A program made the translations under genes and the position numbers. This document shows positions 55,585 through 64,000 of a stretch of DNA of 64,000 nucleotides, in pieces. Source of the DNA: Algiphilus sp. (GTDB lineage: Bacteria; Pseudomonadota; Gammaproteobacteria; Nevskiales; Nevskiaceae); NCBI RefSeq assembly GCF_023145115.1, contig NZ_JAGLEJ010000014.1, positions 135,234 to 199,233 of the forward strand, read 5' to 3'. The notes beneath the pieces are model-generated. The model was not told where the DNA came from, ran no database searches, and saw nothing but the letters and a program-made list of their open reading frames with translations. Position 1 is the first letter of the stretch, and each line of letters begins with the position of its first letter.

Positions 55585-58500
55585 GATTGCCTCCCGAGTT
55601 CGTCGGTGCCGGAGATCTCCTTGATCACGCCAATGTCTCCGCTCGATCCGGAGGTGTACTTGTACTCGACTTCGCCCGCGGTGATGATCGACGGTTTGTT
55701 GATGATGCCGATCTCTGAGCCCAGGCCGCTTACGGGCAGCATGAGTGAGTCCTCATCTCCTTCCGCGGCATCGACATAGTCCTGATCGTCGAAGTTGTCA
55801 TCGTCGTTCAGGTCGAAGATGGAGCGACCGAAGTTGCCGCCGTCGATCGCGTCCAGCTCCATGAGCCAAGATGTGCCCCCGAACTCGCACGGACTCGGGG
55901 AGGGAATCAGGGTCGAGAACACGATGCGTCCGAAGCGGATCTGGGCCTCGGAGACGACGCGCTCGCCTTCGAAGCCGTTCTCGGGTGAGATCAGGTTGAG
56001 CACGAAGCCCTTGTCATCGGCGGCACGCTCGTTGGTCGATACCGCCCGGACGTTGACGCCGAATCCGGGTGCTTCCCCCTCATAGACGATCGTCTGCAGC
56101 GTCAGATCGTCGCGCGAGACGGTCTCGTCGTTGTCGTGGATGCCGTAGAACGAATGGCGGGTGTCATCCGCCCCGACCTGATCATCACCTGTGCGGAAGA
56201 ATGCGCCGGTTCCGAAGTAGACCATCTGGCCACCGTCCGGATGCCGTCCGACTTCAGGACGCGCCGTGATCGCCTGCGGATCGGCCTCGTCTTCCTCATC
56301 GCTGTCGACGGCCGTGAACAGAGGCTTGGGCGTGTTGCCCTGCTTGAAGGCCACGTCCCACTGGTTGGTGTTCGCGCTGTCGACATCGAACCGCCACATG
56401 TTGCCGTGGAGGTCACCGGCATAGATGTAGTCGGTCGTGCGGTCGCCGTCGATGTCGACCGGAATGGGGCTGGAGAGCCCGTTCTTGCCGAGGTCGCCTG
56501 AAGCACCCGCCTCGGTGTCGATCAGCACGAAGTCGGAATTGCCGCCGAGTGTGCCGTCCACACGTTGCAGGATGAGGGCGGCTGTGCCTTCGCTGCTGTT
56601 GTAGCCGTTGCCGATGATCGCCCAGTAGCTCCCGTCCTGCATGCGCGCGATGGTCGGCTCCGGCACGGATACACCGAAGTGGTCGACAAGGTCGTTGTTC
56701 TCGTCGCCGGTCATCTCCCACAGCACGTCGCCGGCTGTGAAGCTGGATGGCGTGGAAATGTCGAGCAGGAATACTGACTTGCCGCCGGCCCCCACGCTCC
56801 CGATCAGGAGCGTGCGCCAAGTGGCGCTGACGCGCGCATCGAATACGCGTGGTGAGCCGTCCACGTAGTAGCGATGACTGTAGCCATCAAGGGGGAGTTC
56901 GCCGAGGTCGGCGTAGATGCCCTCCGGAACGTAGGCAAACAGCTCGTCGCCATTCTCGGCATCGAATGCGTGCAGCATGCCCCCGTTCGACCCGACGTAG
57001 ACTGCGGGGGTGCGATCGCTCTTGCCCGTCAGGTAGGCGGCATAGCTGGCCCCCTCGAGGCCGTCCAGGGCGTCGAAGCCGAAGTCCTCGGTGGCCGAGA
57101 AGGTCGGGTTCGAATTCACGATGTCGCTGAGGCTGCCGCTCATCTGCCGCAGATTGGCGTCGCTGCGATCGCCACGGAGCCATTCCAGGATCGGTTCGCC
57201 GCCCAGCGCGGATTGCTGGGCATTGCTCAGATTGGCCCACTGGAATGCGACCCCGTCGCCCGAATCGCTGTTCCTCGTGAAGATGCTGCGGTTGCCGGGA
57301 AGGGGAATCTCGTCAGCGGCATTCCACTCTGGATTCGCGGAGACGCTGCCATCCCCCTCGTTTACTTCGTACGCGAGCAGCTCTCCGCTCCAGTCCTCGG
57401 AGTTGAACCGCGCCTGATAGACCAGCGTACTGGTGGAAAGCCGCGTGGCGTTGGTGGAGATCGCCGACGCGCTGCCGATCGCTGCGGCGATTTCGGAAAA
57501 GACGGTGGAGAGGTTCTCCTCTAGCTTGGCGGGATTCCGGACGAGGAAGTAGTTATCCGGCGATCCATCGCCGTCCAGGTCCCACTGCTCGCTCTGCGAC
57601 GGGGTATCGCCGAGCGACTTGTCAAAGCCGCCCCATTTGGCCGCATACCAGAGCGGATCGCGTAGCAGGCCGGCGGAAGAGGTGCCGGGCGTCAGGGTCT
57701 GGGTCATCGGGTCGGGCTGTCTGCCCGGGTTGTCCGCGGGATCGACGATCACGCTGAAGTTCTGATTGCCCGGCCGGTATACCCAGTCGGACAGACCGTC
57801 CGTCGTCGAGCCGGTCGTGAGGAAACCGAAGCGCAGCGAATAGCCGGCGATCGCCTGGACGACGTTCACGGTGACGCGGACATCGCCGTCGTCGACATTG
57901 CCCGGGCAGGCATCTCCGACGCAGACGAGCAGGTCCGACGCGCCATCCATGTCGTAGTCGCTCCCGTACGACGAATCCTCCCAGAACGTTCGGAAGTGCC
58001 CGGCCACAAGGTTTCCGTCGTTGTCGTACTCGACGTCGAGCACGTCGGTCTGGATGGCGTTGCAGGTGATGTAGTTGGTGCCGTTGCTGGACGACTGGCA
58101 GGTTGGAAACAGCTCGATCTGCCCAAAGCGCAGGCGCGGTAGAGGCTCGGCCAGATTGATGGCGAAGGTCTTGACATTCTGGTCGCGCGGATGCTCGGGG
58201 CGAATATCGCTCGTCCAGCCGTGCTTCGCGAGCCCCGCGACCGAGTAGCCACCCAGCAGGCTGCCACCCTGCGGGCAGATGCCCAGCGCGTCGGAGAGGC
58301 CGTCAATGCCCTCTGCGGTGCACTGCTTGCCGGTGCCACCGAGGATGTACGAGCCGGAAAGCCCTTCGCCGTCACCGACCTCGTCGGTCTGCGCATCCAC
58401 CGCCGAAGCGCCGCTGAGGCCCGCAATATCGCTGGCGTTGCCGAACTGCCCCTCGTTGCCGCCGTCGTGCGTCGTGACGCCGGACGACAGGAGGATGACG

Positions 58501-59885
58501 CTGGGGTTCGCGCAGTAGCCATCCTGGGGCAGGGGGTCGCGCCACGCACTGACACGGGGCAGTCCGCTCAGTCGGCTATCGCTGCTGCCGGTATCGAATG
58601 CCGAAGTGGGGCCGGCGGCCCCCGAGAAGTAGCGAAGGGCCTCGAGCATCATCTCGCCGACCGGATTGCCCCAGCTGGTGCATTTGTTGTCGGTGATGCT
58701 GCTGATGCCCGGGTTGTTGCAATTGTCCGAGAAGGAGTTTCCGCTGTAGTTCCAGTGCGTGATCCGCAGCCGATTGATGGCATTGACGATGGTCTGATCG
58801 CTGGGGCCATTGTTGAGGAAGATCCCGGTATCCGGGTCGATCTCGTTCTCGCCGGCCAGCGAACCGGAATTGCCGGTGATCGGGCCGATGTTGCGGCGCA
58901 GTACGCCGCCGGACGTATTCTTCTCGTAGCTGCCGGTGAGCAGACCGAAATCGATGCGCCCGTCCTCGCCGAACTCGTGGATGAGTCCGGTGGGCTTCAG
59001 CGTGCCGTTGGTCTGGTCGCCGGGGTAGCTCTTGCAGTGCTCTTCGGCGATGCCCGGGCGGCAGACCTCGACCAGGACGTCGAAGGTATCGAGCTCATGG
59101 TCATCGTCGTCGGGGTGGGCGGAGTTCGGGCTGCCGCCGGCCTTCTCGTCGCGCCAGGCACACTGCTTGACCTCGGTGGCGGCCCATGTCGGCCAGGAGC
59201 CTCGGGCTACGCGGATCGTGGGTTCGTCGGCATCGGTGTCCACCTGATCCGATCGGTCGCTGGTCTTCCAGGTCACGTTGCAGATGGAGATGGCGTCGTC
59301 GTCGTAAGGCGTCAGATCGTCGAGGTCGTTGCCATCGTAGATCTTCACGAAGGCGTGCGCGCTGTTCGGGATGAGCGCGCGCTCGAGAATCGTGATCTGC
59401 TCGGTGTCGTCGGTGCGCTTGCCGCCGTAGAGCACGCGCCGGACGATGTCCATGCGCGTCATCGTTGCCCAGTTCAGGAAGTTGCCGCTCCAGTCGTCCC
59501 CGTCGGTGCAGTAGTGATTGTTGGGGCCGACGGCGGGTTCCTCCGGCTCGAATCGGTCGTTGCCGCTGGTCTCGTAGTCGTAGCAGGTATTCGGGTCGAA
59601 GTAGCCGTAGTACTCGAAGGTGTCCGTGTAGGTGTTGTTGATGGCACCGTTTCCGGTCAGGTCCGAGTAGTCCGGATAGGCTTCCTTGAACATCTCGTGG
59701 TCCTTGGACAGGACCAGCATCACCTTCGGCGGGAGCGTGTCCGTCAGGAACAGCGGGGCCTGCGAGATGCCGATGTCGGCGGAAACGGTGCCGCTGATCA
59801 GCATGACGAGGATGCCGAGCGGCTTCCGAAAGTGCCGGCGCGTGGTGGGGCGGTATCGGTCGGTCATTCTGTTCGCTCCAGGCAT
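55566..59885 (-). CDS. pilY1: Type IV pilus tip adhesin PilY1
   Basis: A 1439-residue protein. The signal peptide is FRKPLGILVMLISGTVSADIG. An N-terminal half (KVMLVLSKDHEMFKEAYPDY) leads to the conserved C-terminal beta-propeller with a calcium site in VDIDGDRTTDYIYAGDLHG, around residues 1145-1162. PilY1 promotes pilus extension and adhesion. Start may be ATG 59885 or 59867. Acidic and lower in GC than most neighbours. Confidence 0.93.
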   Translation of the reverse strand: MPGANRMTDRYRPTTRRHFRKPLGILVMLISGTVSADIGISQAPLFLTDTLPPKVMLVLSKDHEMFKEAYPDYSDLTGNGAINNTYTDTFEYYGYFDPNTCYDYETSGNDRFEPEEPAVGPNNHYCTDGDDWSGNFLNWATMTRMDIVRRVLYGGKRTDDTEQITILERALIPNSAHAFVKIYDGNDLDDLTPYDDDAISICNVTWKTSDRSDQVDTDADEPTIRVARGSWPTWAATEVKQCAWRDEKAGGSPNSAHPDDDDHELDTFDVLVEVCRPGIAEEHCKSYPGDQTNGTLKPTGLIHEFGEDGRIDFGLLTGSYEKNTSGGVLRRNIGPITGNSGSLAGENEIDPDTGIFLNNGPSDQTIVNAINRLRITHWNYSGNSFSDNCNNPGISSITDNKCTSWGNPVGEMMLEALRYFSGAAGPTSAFDTGSSDSRLSGLPRVSAWRDPLPQDGYCANPSVILLSSGVTTHDGGNEGQFGNASDIAGLSGASAVDAQTDEVGDGEGLSGSYILGGTGKQCTAEGIDGLSDALGICPQGGSLLGGYSVAGLAKHGWTSDIRPEHPRDQNVKTFAINLAEPLPRLRFGQIELFPTCQSSSNGTNYITCNAIQTDVLDVEYDNDGNLVAGHFRTFWEDSSYGSDYDMDGASDLLVCVGDACPGNVDDGDVRVTVNVVQAIAGYSLRFGFLTTGSTTDGLSDWVYRPGNQNFSVIVDPADNPGRQPDPMTQTLTPGTSSAGLLRDPLWYAAKWGGFDKSLGDTPSQSEQWDLDGDGSPDNYFLVRNPAKLEENLSTVFSEIAAAIGSASAISTNATRLSTSTLVYQARFNSEDWSGELLAYEVNEGDGSVSANPEWNAADEIPLPGNRSIFTRNSDSGDGVAFQWANLSNAQQSALGGEPILEWLRGDRSDANLRQMSGSLSDIVNSNPTFSATEDFGFDALDGLEGASYAAYLTGKSDRTPAVYVGSNGGMLHAFDAENGDELFAYVPEGIYADLGELPLDGYSHRYYVDGSPRVFDARVSATWRTLLIGSVGAGGKSVFLLDISTPSSFTAGDVLWEMTGDENNDLVDHFGVSVPEPTIARMQDGSYWAIIGNGYNSSEGTAALILQRVDGTLGGNSDFVLIDTEAGASGDLGKNGLSSPIPVDIDGDRTTDYIYAGDLHGNMWRFDVDSANTNQWDVAFKQGNTPKPLFTAVDSDEEDEADPQAITARPEVGRHPDGGQMVYFGTGAFFRTGDDQVGADDTRHSFYGIHDNDETVSRDDLTLQTIVYEGEAPGFGVNVRAVSTNERAADDKGFVLNLISPENGFEGERVVSEAQIRFGRIVFSTLIPSPSPCEFGGTSWLMELDAIDGGNFGRSIFDLNDDDNFDDQDYVDAAEGDEDSLMLPVSGLGSEIGIINKPSIITAGEVEYKYTSGSSGDIGVIKEISGTDELGRQSWRQLQ

Positions 59886-59902
59886 GCTGCAGTGCTCGGT
59901 TC

Positions 59903-60463
59903 TCAGCGGCGGTATGTTGTCTGCAGGATCACCACGGCATCCTCCGTTCCACCCTCCGCGCGTGCCGTGATCCGGAAGCGGCTGTTGGGCTCGACGGGCT
60001 CGTCGGCGGCTAGACTTCCGCTGGGGTCCGGCGCGAGTGGCAATTCCTCGATGATGTAGCGCGGTGCAGCTCCCTCGAGGGCGACGTCGTCATCCCCCGA
60101 GTACTCGGCCGTATTGTCGGCCCCCCAGAGGTAGTCCTGATGAGAGGCATCGTGGAACCAGTATCCTTCCTTCTCCCACTCCGGCATGAAGGGGTGGAGG
60201 CCGCCGGGTGCGTCATTGAATGTCGGGAGCACAGGGTCCTGCAGGAAGGCTTCCGCCTCGCGCAGCGCGGCCTCGGCCTTCTGCAGGGCGACATCCTTGT
60301 CGCGGAGGTTTCCGGCCATGCGTTCCTGCATGCTGCTGCCCTGCATCGCGGTGATGCCGATCAGCGCTAGCAGCACCAGGAAGATCAGCGAAACGGCCAG
60401 GGTACTCCCCGCTTCATGCGAAGCGTGGGTCGTCGGCGGGCTCGGGAGCAAGCGTTGAGTCAT
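59903..60463 (-). CDS. pilX: Type IV pilus minor protein PilX
   Basis: A 186-residue PilX: GSTLAVSLIFLVLLALIGITAMQGSSMQERMAGNLRDKDVALQKAEAALREAE is the family N-terminus, without the usual Gly-Phe cleavage pair. It is part of the tip complex with PilVWY1E. Its ATG overlaps the pilW stop. Confidence 0.9.
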   Translation of the reverse strand: MTQRLLPSPPTTHASHEAGSTLAVSLIFLVLLALIGITAMQGSSMQERMAGNLRDKDVALQKAEAALREAEAFLQDPVLPTFNDAPGGLHPFMPEWEKEGYWFHDASHQDYLWGADNTAEYSGDDDVALEGAAPRYIIEELPLAPDPSGSLAADEPVEPNSRFRITARAEGGTEDAVVILQTTYRR

Positions 60464-61581
60464 GGTAGTTCGTTGCGCAGGGCGACGGTCAGGGTCATCA
60501 CCTGGCGCGCACGGTTCTCTTCAGTCGGCGTGATCGTGGTGTGCGCCAGAGTGAAATCGGTAAGCTCGGTCTCGGTCGGAACGCGAGTGTCGTTGCGGAG
60601 CAGCAACGCGATGCGAACCGCGTGGACCGCCGCCCAATCAGGCACGACGGCAGCGCTCAGGTAGCGGTCTACTTCGCGATCGGCGTCGTCATCCACGCCA
60701 TAGGCGATCTGCATGCTCTCCACGCCGGCGACCAGCTCTTGGGGATTTGCCGTACCAGTGCGCTTGGCTTCGTCGAGGCGAAGGCGGTAGAGCGCCGGTT
60801 CCGGCGGGGTGGACGCGTTGGTGCGCAGGAAGAAGGCCGTGCTGGTCCAACGGTAGATGTTCGAGTCGTCGTCGTATTCCTGAGTGAAGCCGCCCGAGGG
60901 ATTGATATTGCCCGGCGAGTGTCCGGCGGCGGTCCCCTTCGGCAGTGAGCTCGCATTCTCGTTGCTCGTCTTCATCCACAGGTCGCCACCGGCGCAACTC
61001 GACGTGACGGCCATGATGATCGCGCCCTGCGGGATGCCGGTAGCGTCGGCAGCATTGACGGTGTTCGCGGGGGGACCCGGATTGCCCTGCAGCTCGACAT
61101 CCAAGGGCTCCGAACTGTTCACGATGATGATGTCGGATCCGGGCAGCACGGTCCCGATTTCCGCGGGAACCGCCTCCCCGGTCGACGATGTCCAGGTCGT
61201 CGAAGTGCCGGCGATGTAGCTGTCTCCGGGCGCCGTACTCGAGGCATCCCAGCCGGTCACGGTGCGATCGCCGTAGATGCTTGTCACGTAACCGGAGCCG
61301 GCCGGATTCAGCCAGTTGAAGATATTGTTCGAGCAGCCCGTGTATCCGGCCATGCGCAGTTCCCGGGCAAGGAATTGCGTGGCGAAGCGCCCGTTCTCCT
61401 GAACCCGCGACAGGGCCTCCTGGTAGCTGTAGGTGGCTCGCATGCCCAGGAAGACGCTGATCACCGTCCCGATCAGAACCAGCCCGATCACCATCGCGAT
61501 CATCAGTTCGATGAGCGTCAGGCCACCCTGATGCGAACGAGCGGGAACGCGATTCGTACCGAACGTACCGAGCATGATCAC
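60460..61581 (-). CDS. pilW: Type IV pilus minor pilin PilW
   Basis: A 373-residue PilW with prepilin motif GGLTLIELMIAMVIGLVLIGTVISVFLGMR and the following SRVQENGRFATQFLARELRMAGYTGC. It assembles the pilus tip. GTG start coupled to pilV by overlap; ATG 61575 is an alternative. Confidence 0.9.
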   Translation of the reverse strand: MIMLGTFGTNRVPARSHQGGLTLIELMIAMVIGLVLIGTVISVFLGMRATYSYQEALSRVQENGRFATQFLARELRMAGYTGCSNNIFNWLNPAGSGYVTSIYGDRTVTGWDASSTAPGDSYIAGTSTTWTSSTGEAVPAEIGTVLPGSDIIIVNSSEPLDVELQGNPGPPANTVNAADATGIPQGAIIMAVTSSCAGGDLWMKTSNENASSLPKGTAAGHSPGNINPSGGFTQEYDDDSNIYRWTSTAFFLRTNASTPPEPALYRLRLDEAKRTGTANPQELVAGVESMQIAYGVDDDADREVDRYLSAAVVPDWAAVHAVRIALLLRNDTRVPTETELTDFTLAHTTITPTEENRARQVMTLTVALRNELP

Positions 61582-62051
61582 AGCTCCGTCGAAACACCGA
61601 AGACGAGCAAGTCATCGTCGGCGTCCCGGGTGTCCCGCCAGCGCACCTGGACGGTGACGGTATTGCCGTCACGCAAGACGCGGCCCTCTCCCCCCGGGAG
61701 CAGGCGGGCGACATCGCACCGCCAGCCGAGCAACTCGTTGGCGGGAGATGCATCCACTTCGTCGAAGTCGCCGCCGCTGCAGTCCCCTCCGGCAAAGGTG
61801 TCGGAATCGAAATCTCCGCTGCGCGCCGCCTGGCGTTTTGCCCGCAGGCGATCGGTCATGTCGTACGCGAGGTTGGTTGCCTGGCTGCGCAGCAGGGAAC
61901 TGTGGTTGAACTTGAGCGAATTCCATTGCAGCCCGGCCAGGCCGAGCAGACCGACGGAAAGCACGAGTACGGCGATCAGAACCTCGATGAGCGTCACGCC
62001 ACGCGAGGCGTTCGGCGGCACGGTACGGTCGCTCGGCCTGTGCATCGGCAT
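61578..62051 (-). CDS. pilV: Type IV pilus minor pilin PilV
   Basis: A 157-residue PilV with prepilin motif RGVTLIEVLIAVLVLSVGLLGLAGLQW and the typical SQATNLAYDMTDRLR. The ATG at 62051 shares a base with the fimT stop (TGATG), a coupled arrangement, so it is preferred over a longer upstream start. Confidence 0.88.
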   Translation of the reverse strand: MPMHRPSDRTVPPNASRGVTLIEVLIAVLVLSVGLLGLAGLQWNSLKFNHSSLLRSQATNLAYDMTDRLRAKRQAARSGDFDSDTFAGGDCSGGDFDEVDASPANELLGWRCDVARLLPGGEGRVLRDGNTVTVQVRWRDTRDADDDLLVFGVSTEL

Positions 62052-62548
62052 CAGCACGTCGCTACGCCCTTCTTCAACTCGGTTCGCCCGACGTTGTTGA
62101 CGCACGCCATTCGAGTCGGCACGCCGGATGCGGTGTAGCTGAAGCTCGCCGAGGTCACGGCCTGACCGGTACCCATGAATGACTGGCTCTGCGGGCCACT
62201 GAGTGCGGCCGGCCCGGAAAGCGATTGCCAGACCCGCAACAGGTCAGTTGCATCGCCCGGCTCGCCATCGCCATCGGCATCACGGAAAACGACCCATCCG
62301 ACCGACCAGTCGGTGCCGCCGGTGCACGATGTCTGATTGCTGGACGGACACATGGACACCGTCGTCCCGCGTCGAATGGCCTCTGAGCGTGCGAAGGTCA
62401 GCGCGCTCACCAGCGTGTTCGTCTGCGTGGCGGCCCGGTTGCCCTGCATCAGGCTTCTGAACCCCGGAACCGCGACAACGGCCAGGATCGCAGCGACCGC
62501 GACCGTCACCAGCAGTTCGATGAGCGTGAAGCCTGTGGTTGGTCTCAT
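62051..62548 (-). CDS. GspH/FimT-family minor pseudopilin
   Basis: A 165-residue pseudopilin with the leader RPTTGFTLIELLVTVAVAAILAVVAVPGF and the GspH/FimT core (LVSALTFARSEAIRRGTTVSMC). It primes pilus assembly. One of two GspH/FimT-like genes; order suggests this is the fimT partner. Confidence 0.88.
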   Translation of the reverse strand: MRPTTGFTLIELLVTVAVAAILAVVAVPGFRSLMQGNRAATQTNTLVSALTFARSEAIRRGTTVSMCPSSNQTSCTGGTDWSVGWVVFRDADGDGEPGDATDLLRVWQSLSGPAALSGPQSQSFMGTGQAVTSASFSYTASGVPTRMACVNNVGRTELKKGVATC

Positions 62549-62724
62549 ATTGCGTGACGCTTACACCGATTCGGCGGACGCTGCACGGGCGGCGCGACGG
62601 ACGGTGTCCGTTGACTGCTCTGTGCGTGTCGCTTTTTTGCCGGCGCGTTGTAAGAGCCGTCTTCCCCCGAAGCTTCCGCGCAGTCTCGCCGGCGTTGCCG
62701 GTGCAGCGCAACCCTCGTGTGATT

Positions 62725-63240
62725 TCACGGCGCACACGCCTGCTCGGCAACCCGCGGACGGCCAGTGGCGTTGATGATGATGCGGTGCTCGGAGTCTTCT
62801 TCGCAGAAGCGTACGCTTCCCATCATAAGGGCCCCGCTATCGGTGCGCGCCTGTCCCGTCGGGATATAGCTGAGATAGGGCTCGGCCGTAGCGCCGAAGC
62901 GGAACTGGATGTCGATTCCGCCCATGTCGGGCGCGAAGCTGCGCAACACCGGTGCGGTGGCTGCGTATGGATCCGGACCGGCGACCACGAGCCATCCGTC
63001 GTCGAAGTCGGCGCCGGCTTCGCACTTCTGTTGATCGGAGGTAGCGCACACGGCCACCCGCACGCCGCGGCGCGCTGCTTCCGAGCGGGCGAAGTGCACA
63101 CTGGCAAGGAAGCTGTTCACTGCGGTGTTGACCCGCATGTCCCGAACCAGGCTGGTGAAGGCCGGAACGGCCACCGTGACGAGGATGGTAGCGACCGCAA
63201 CGGTGACCATGAGCTCCACCAGCGTGAACCCGATGCTCAT
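62725..63240 (-). CDS. GspH/FimT-family minor pilin (FimU-like)
   Basis: A 171-residue minor pilin starting MSIGFTLVELMVTVAVATILVTVAVPAFTSLV, with the core SFLASVHFARSEAARRGVRVAVC. First gene of the minor pilin operon on the minus strand, the place of fimU in Pseudomonas. A 176-base gap separates it from the next gene. Confidence 0.88.
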   Translation of the reverse strand: MSIGFTLVELMVTVAVATILVTVAVPAFTSLVRDMRVNTAVNSFLASVHFARSEAARRGVRVAVCATSDQQKCEAGADFDDGWLVVAGPDPYAATAPVLRSFAPDMGGIDIQFRFGATAEPYLSYIPTGQARTDSGALMMGSVRFCEEDSEHRIIINATGRPRVAEQACAP

Positions 63241-63486
63241 CCGGCGCGGTGTAACGGATCGACTGTACAGGCGTGCTGTGTGCGGGTAGGGCAATGTCGG
63301 CTCCCGGATCGAACCAGACGCCGTAAATTACTATCAAGTAGAGCGCGATGCACCCTGATCGTCATGGCTGGTGCGTGCGATCCGTTCGAGTGCAATGCTC
63401 GGGTGCCGCCGGCGCTCCTTCCTGACCGGAGGACATGCTTGGGAATACCGGTTGGCCTGCCGCTAGTGGTAAGATTCCACAAAGTC

Positions 63487-63562
63487 GCCGGCGTAGCTCA
63501 GCTGGTAGAGCAGCGCATTCGTAATGCGCGGGTCGGGAGTTCGATTCTCTCCGCCGGCACCA
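63487..63562 (+). tRNA. tRNA-Thr (anticodon CGU)
   Basis: The acceptor GCCGGCG pairs with CGCCGGC, and the anticodon stem-loop is GCGCA-TTCGTAA-TGCGC with anticodon CGT. TTCGATT forms the T loop, and the 3' CCA is encoded. 76 bases. Confidence 0.97.
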
Positions 63563-63751
63563 GAACCCGCAGCGTTCCGCGACACTCGTCGCGGTTCCGC
63601 TGATGTCGCATGCATGGCTGCACGCCATGAGTCGCGACTGGCCGCGATGGCCGTTTCGTCACACCATTCCGATGACCGTGCCGCGCTGGCTGAGCGAGGC
63701 ATGTCCGAATGCCGTGCGGGCCTTCGGGCCATGCGGTGCCGACGCGCGAAG

Positions 63752-63841
<90 letters not shown>

Positions 63842-63918
63842 GGAACCGCTACATGCTGGCACGATGCCAACCTGGCCGCAGTCACTAGACTCGGCGTCCT
63901 GCCTCGTCAAGTGACCCG

Positions 63919-63941
63919 GCCCGGGCCGTCCTGGCCCGGGC
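63919..63941. other. Strong GC hairpin near the right edge
   Basis: GCCCGGGCC pairs with GGCCCGGGC around GTCCT. No T-run. It may be a terminator of a gene beyond the window. Confidence 0.35.
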
Positions 63942-63987
63942 GCTCGCGGCGCTGCGACTTGCCGCTGGCGAGTCGGTCGCCGGTCGC

Positions 63988-64000
63988 CCACTCTGCCACC
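63988..64000 (-). other. Short match to the tRNA-Ser 5' region at the window edge
   Basis: The last 13 bases on the minus strand (GGTGGCAGAGTGG) repeat the acceptor-D-arm segment of the serine tRNA at 63752-63841. The following bases do not continue as that tRNA. It may be a remnant or the edge of another structure; the window ends here. Confidence 0.3.

Noticed and set aside
58191..60059. 622-codon + strand open frame opposite pilY1 and pilX
   Set aside because: It lies antisense to two clear pilus genes and has no domain or signal.
63241..63486. Small gene or sRNA in the gap before tRNA-Thr
   Set aside because: Only short low-complexity frames and no convincing promoter, ribosome site or stable structure were seen.

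Overview
The window looks like chromosomal DNA from a high-GC (visibly about 65-70%) gammaproteobacterium. Evidence includes the rpoE-rseA-rseB-rseC-mucD block, the lepA-lepB-DUF4845-rnc-era-recO-pdxJ-acpS block, sdhE with a cptA/ygfX-like gene, ygfZ, prfB with the programmed frameshift, and a fimU-fimT-pilV-pilW-pilX-pilY1-pilE minor pilin cluster. A Nevskiales/Solimonadaceae-like or related lipid- or hydrocarbon-degrading lineage would fit, but I cannot place it from sequence alone.

Positions 31-24804 (all + strand) form an accessory lipid/sterol locus of 24 genes. It starts with a CYP51-type P450 fused to a 3Fe-4S ferredoxin. Next come two 3beta-HSD-like SDRs, a SnoaL-like protein and a membrane protein that closely resembles plant cycloeucalenol cycloisomerase. 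A CoA-ester catabolic set follows: a two-domain CaiB/BaiF CoA-transferase, a DUF35 protein plus thiolase-fold aldolase-like pair, an alpha/beta hydrolase, an acyl-CoA ligase, an SRPBCC protein, a second CaiB/BaiF protein with a permuted layout, and an amidohydrolase. Then come a Rieske oxygenase and a 2Fe-2S ferredoxin, a TetR regulator, a second P450 with a rubredoxin, DUF2505 and DUF1329 proteins, an SDR, an aldehyde dehydrogenase and a second TetR regulator. The cycloisomerase, CYP51, 3beta-HSD/decarboxylase-like SDRs and SdmA/KshA-like Rieske enzyme match successive steps of the plant cycloartenol-to-14-demethyl sterol route. The CoA ligase, CoA-transferases and aldolase pair instead suggest degradation of side chain or rings. 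My working view is a locus for remodelling and breaking down cyclopropyl or methylated sterols or triterpenoids. De novo sterol synthesis is the alternative; no cyclase or squalene epoxidase gene is in the window.

From 24.8 kb onward the window is mainly housekeeping. It holds DUF6231, an OmpA-like porin, prfB and lysS (24.8-29.4 kb); ygfZ, a DUF1674/SdhAF4-like gene and sdhCDAB (29.6-34.2 kb); a GlsB-like membrane protein, a MATE pump, a thioesterase, a zinc alcohol dehydrogenase, sdhE, a cptA-like gene and a lipocalin (34.2-39.0 kb); and an MBL-fold persulfide dioxygenase-like gene with a Crp/Fnr regulator and nadB (39.0-42.6 kb). These are followed by the sigma-E operon with a lipoprotein MucD (42.7-47.1 kb), a glutaredoxin-like gene and the lepA to acpS block (47.1-53.8 kb), an RDD membrane protein and msrA, and the minor pilin operon on the minus strand (55.1-63.2 kb). 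tRNA-Thr(CGU) and tRNA-Ser(UGA) lie near the right edge.

No gene-free stretch exceeds 300 bases. The longest gaps are 40690-40942 and 63241-63486, where I see no gene; short palindromes and hairpins in other gaps are listed individually. No CRISPR array, IS element, prophage or replication origin was seen.
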